Assembly: GCA_024803745.1 (NCBI GenBank)
Contig: JANJXV010000010.1
Span: 31,393,525-31,457,524 of the forward strand
Direction: 5' to 3'
DNA from: Megascapheus bottae
Lineage: Eukaryota; Chordata; Mammalia; Rodentia; Geomyidae
DNA: 64,000 nt
Part shown: piece by piece, positions 63,636 to 64,000 of the stretch
Layout of the letters: every line of letters begins with the position of its first letter
How positions within the stretch are numbered: position 1 is the first letter of the stretch
Program-made: the position numbers and the translations under genes
The notes under the pieces: generated by a model
Databases searched by the model: none
Told to the model about the DNA's origin: nothing
The model's input: the letters and a program-made list of their open reading frames with translations, nothing else

Positions 63636-64000
63636 GTAAGTCTGTCAAATTCTAGGACCTGGATATTGAACCCAAATTCTCTCGTCAGTACAATGTGGCT
63701 ATCTAATGAAATTAACCTCCTCCGGTTCTAACGTGTGGTCTGTGCCTCTTCTTTTTCTTGACGCAGGAGAAAATTATTTTGGAGACTTAAAAGGAAAAGT
63801 AAAAAGGAAAGCAAGCTCTGACAAAGTGCTCTTTGGCAAAAGAATAGAATAAAGTGCATTGTAATTGTTTCTAAATTAGTTATCTTATCTGATTTTGCTC
63901 TGTGTTTTTATAAGCAAAGCCCAAAACTTCTTAACCCCTGAATCCCCCATCATTGTGCAGCTAAAAATGTAAGAGAGCTGAAGCAATGAGTGGATAGGCA
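63636..64000. other. Single-copy sequence to window end
   Basis: AT-rich, no element recognised. Confidence 0.4.

Noticed and set aside
1..64000. CpG-island promoter, rRNA, snRNA or microRNA hairpin
   Set aside because: No CpG-dense block of island length was seen, and no conserved RNA-gene sequence was recognised. Hairpin microRNAs cannot be excluded by eye.

Overview
This window is mammalian nuclear DNA from a rodent. No complete protein-coding gene, rRNA, tRNA gene, CRISPR array or bacterial-type operon is visible. The best lineage clue is a tRNA-derived, ID-like SINE of about 195-200 bp. It has an A-box/B-box head, a short A-rich linker, a second ID-like body and an A tail. It occurs well over a dozen times, on both strands, often with perfect target-site duplications. 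From memory this matches the ID-like SINE of geomyoid rodents (kangaroo rats, pocket mice, pocket gophers); I could not confirm it by a search. B1-type (7SL-derived) monomers, a chimeric SINE with a B1-like head on the same ID-like body, truncated rodent L1 elements and many pure microsatellites fit the same picture.

Layout. 1-7.7 kb: mostly single-copy DNA with MIR relics, long CTC, AT, TTC/TC/CCCT and GT microsatellites, and one reverse SINE. 8-13.6 kb: SINE-dense, with an hAT relic, a GC-raised block (8.94-9.54 kb), an unusual SINE array (10.45-11.0 kb) and two reverse L1 tails. 14.5-19.8 kb: a CTTC repeat, a possible endogenous-retrovirus LTR, two L1 insertions with clear target duplications (one with a SINE inside its right-hand duplication) and a TTTC repeat. 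20-25.9 kb: old L1 and a dense cluster of B1, ID-like and composite SINEs. 26-37 kb: sparse repeats, an hAT relic, a Z-DNA-prone alternating tract and several exon-like segments. 37.2-38.6 kb: the longest L1 remnant (reverse, split by a SINE). 39-51 kb: mostly single-copy with scattered SINEs, including a repeat-free block at 44.24-44.80 kb that could be a conserved element. 51.8-64 kb: an old LTR-like repeat, L2 relics, SINEs, two L1 fragments, a short LTR and GT repeats.

Whether the window is intergenic or lies in the introns of a long gene cannot be decided by eye. Nine plus-strand segments combine a strong 3' splice-site match with a nearby strong 5' splice site, or with a stop codon and AATAAA. 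They are 5456-5554, 27272-27373, 30480-30665, 36488-36529, 40316-40515, 43704-43753, 52646-53310, 59782-59805 and 63558-63635. Each keeps at least one reading frame open, and several are multiples of three with the same phase. I recognise none of the peptides. Decoy exons are abundant in introns, so these are leads, not gene calls.

Most open frames longer than 60 codons here run through microsatellites, SINEs or L1 remnants and are not genes. Repeat family names are from recognition of consensus features, without RepeatMasker.
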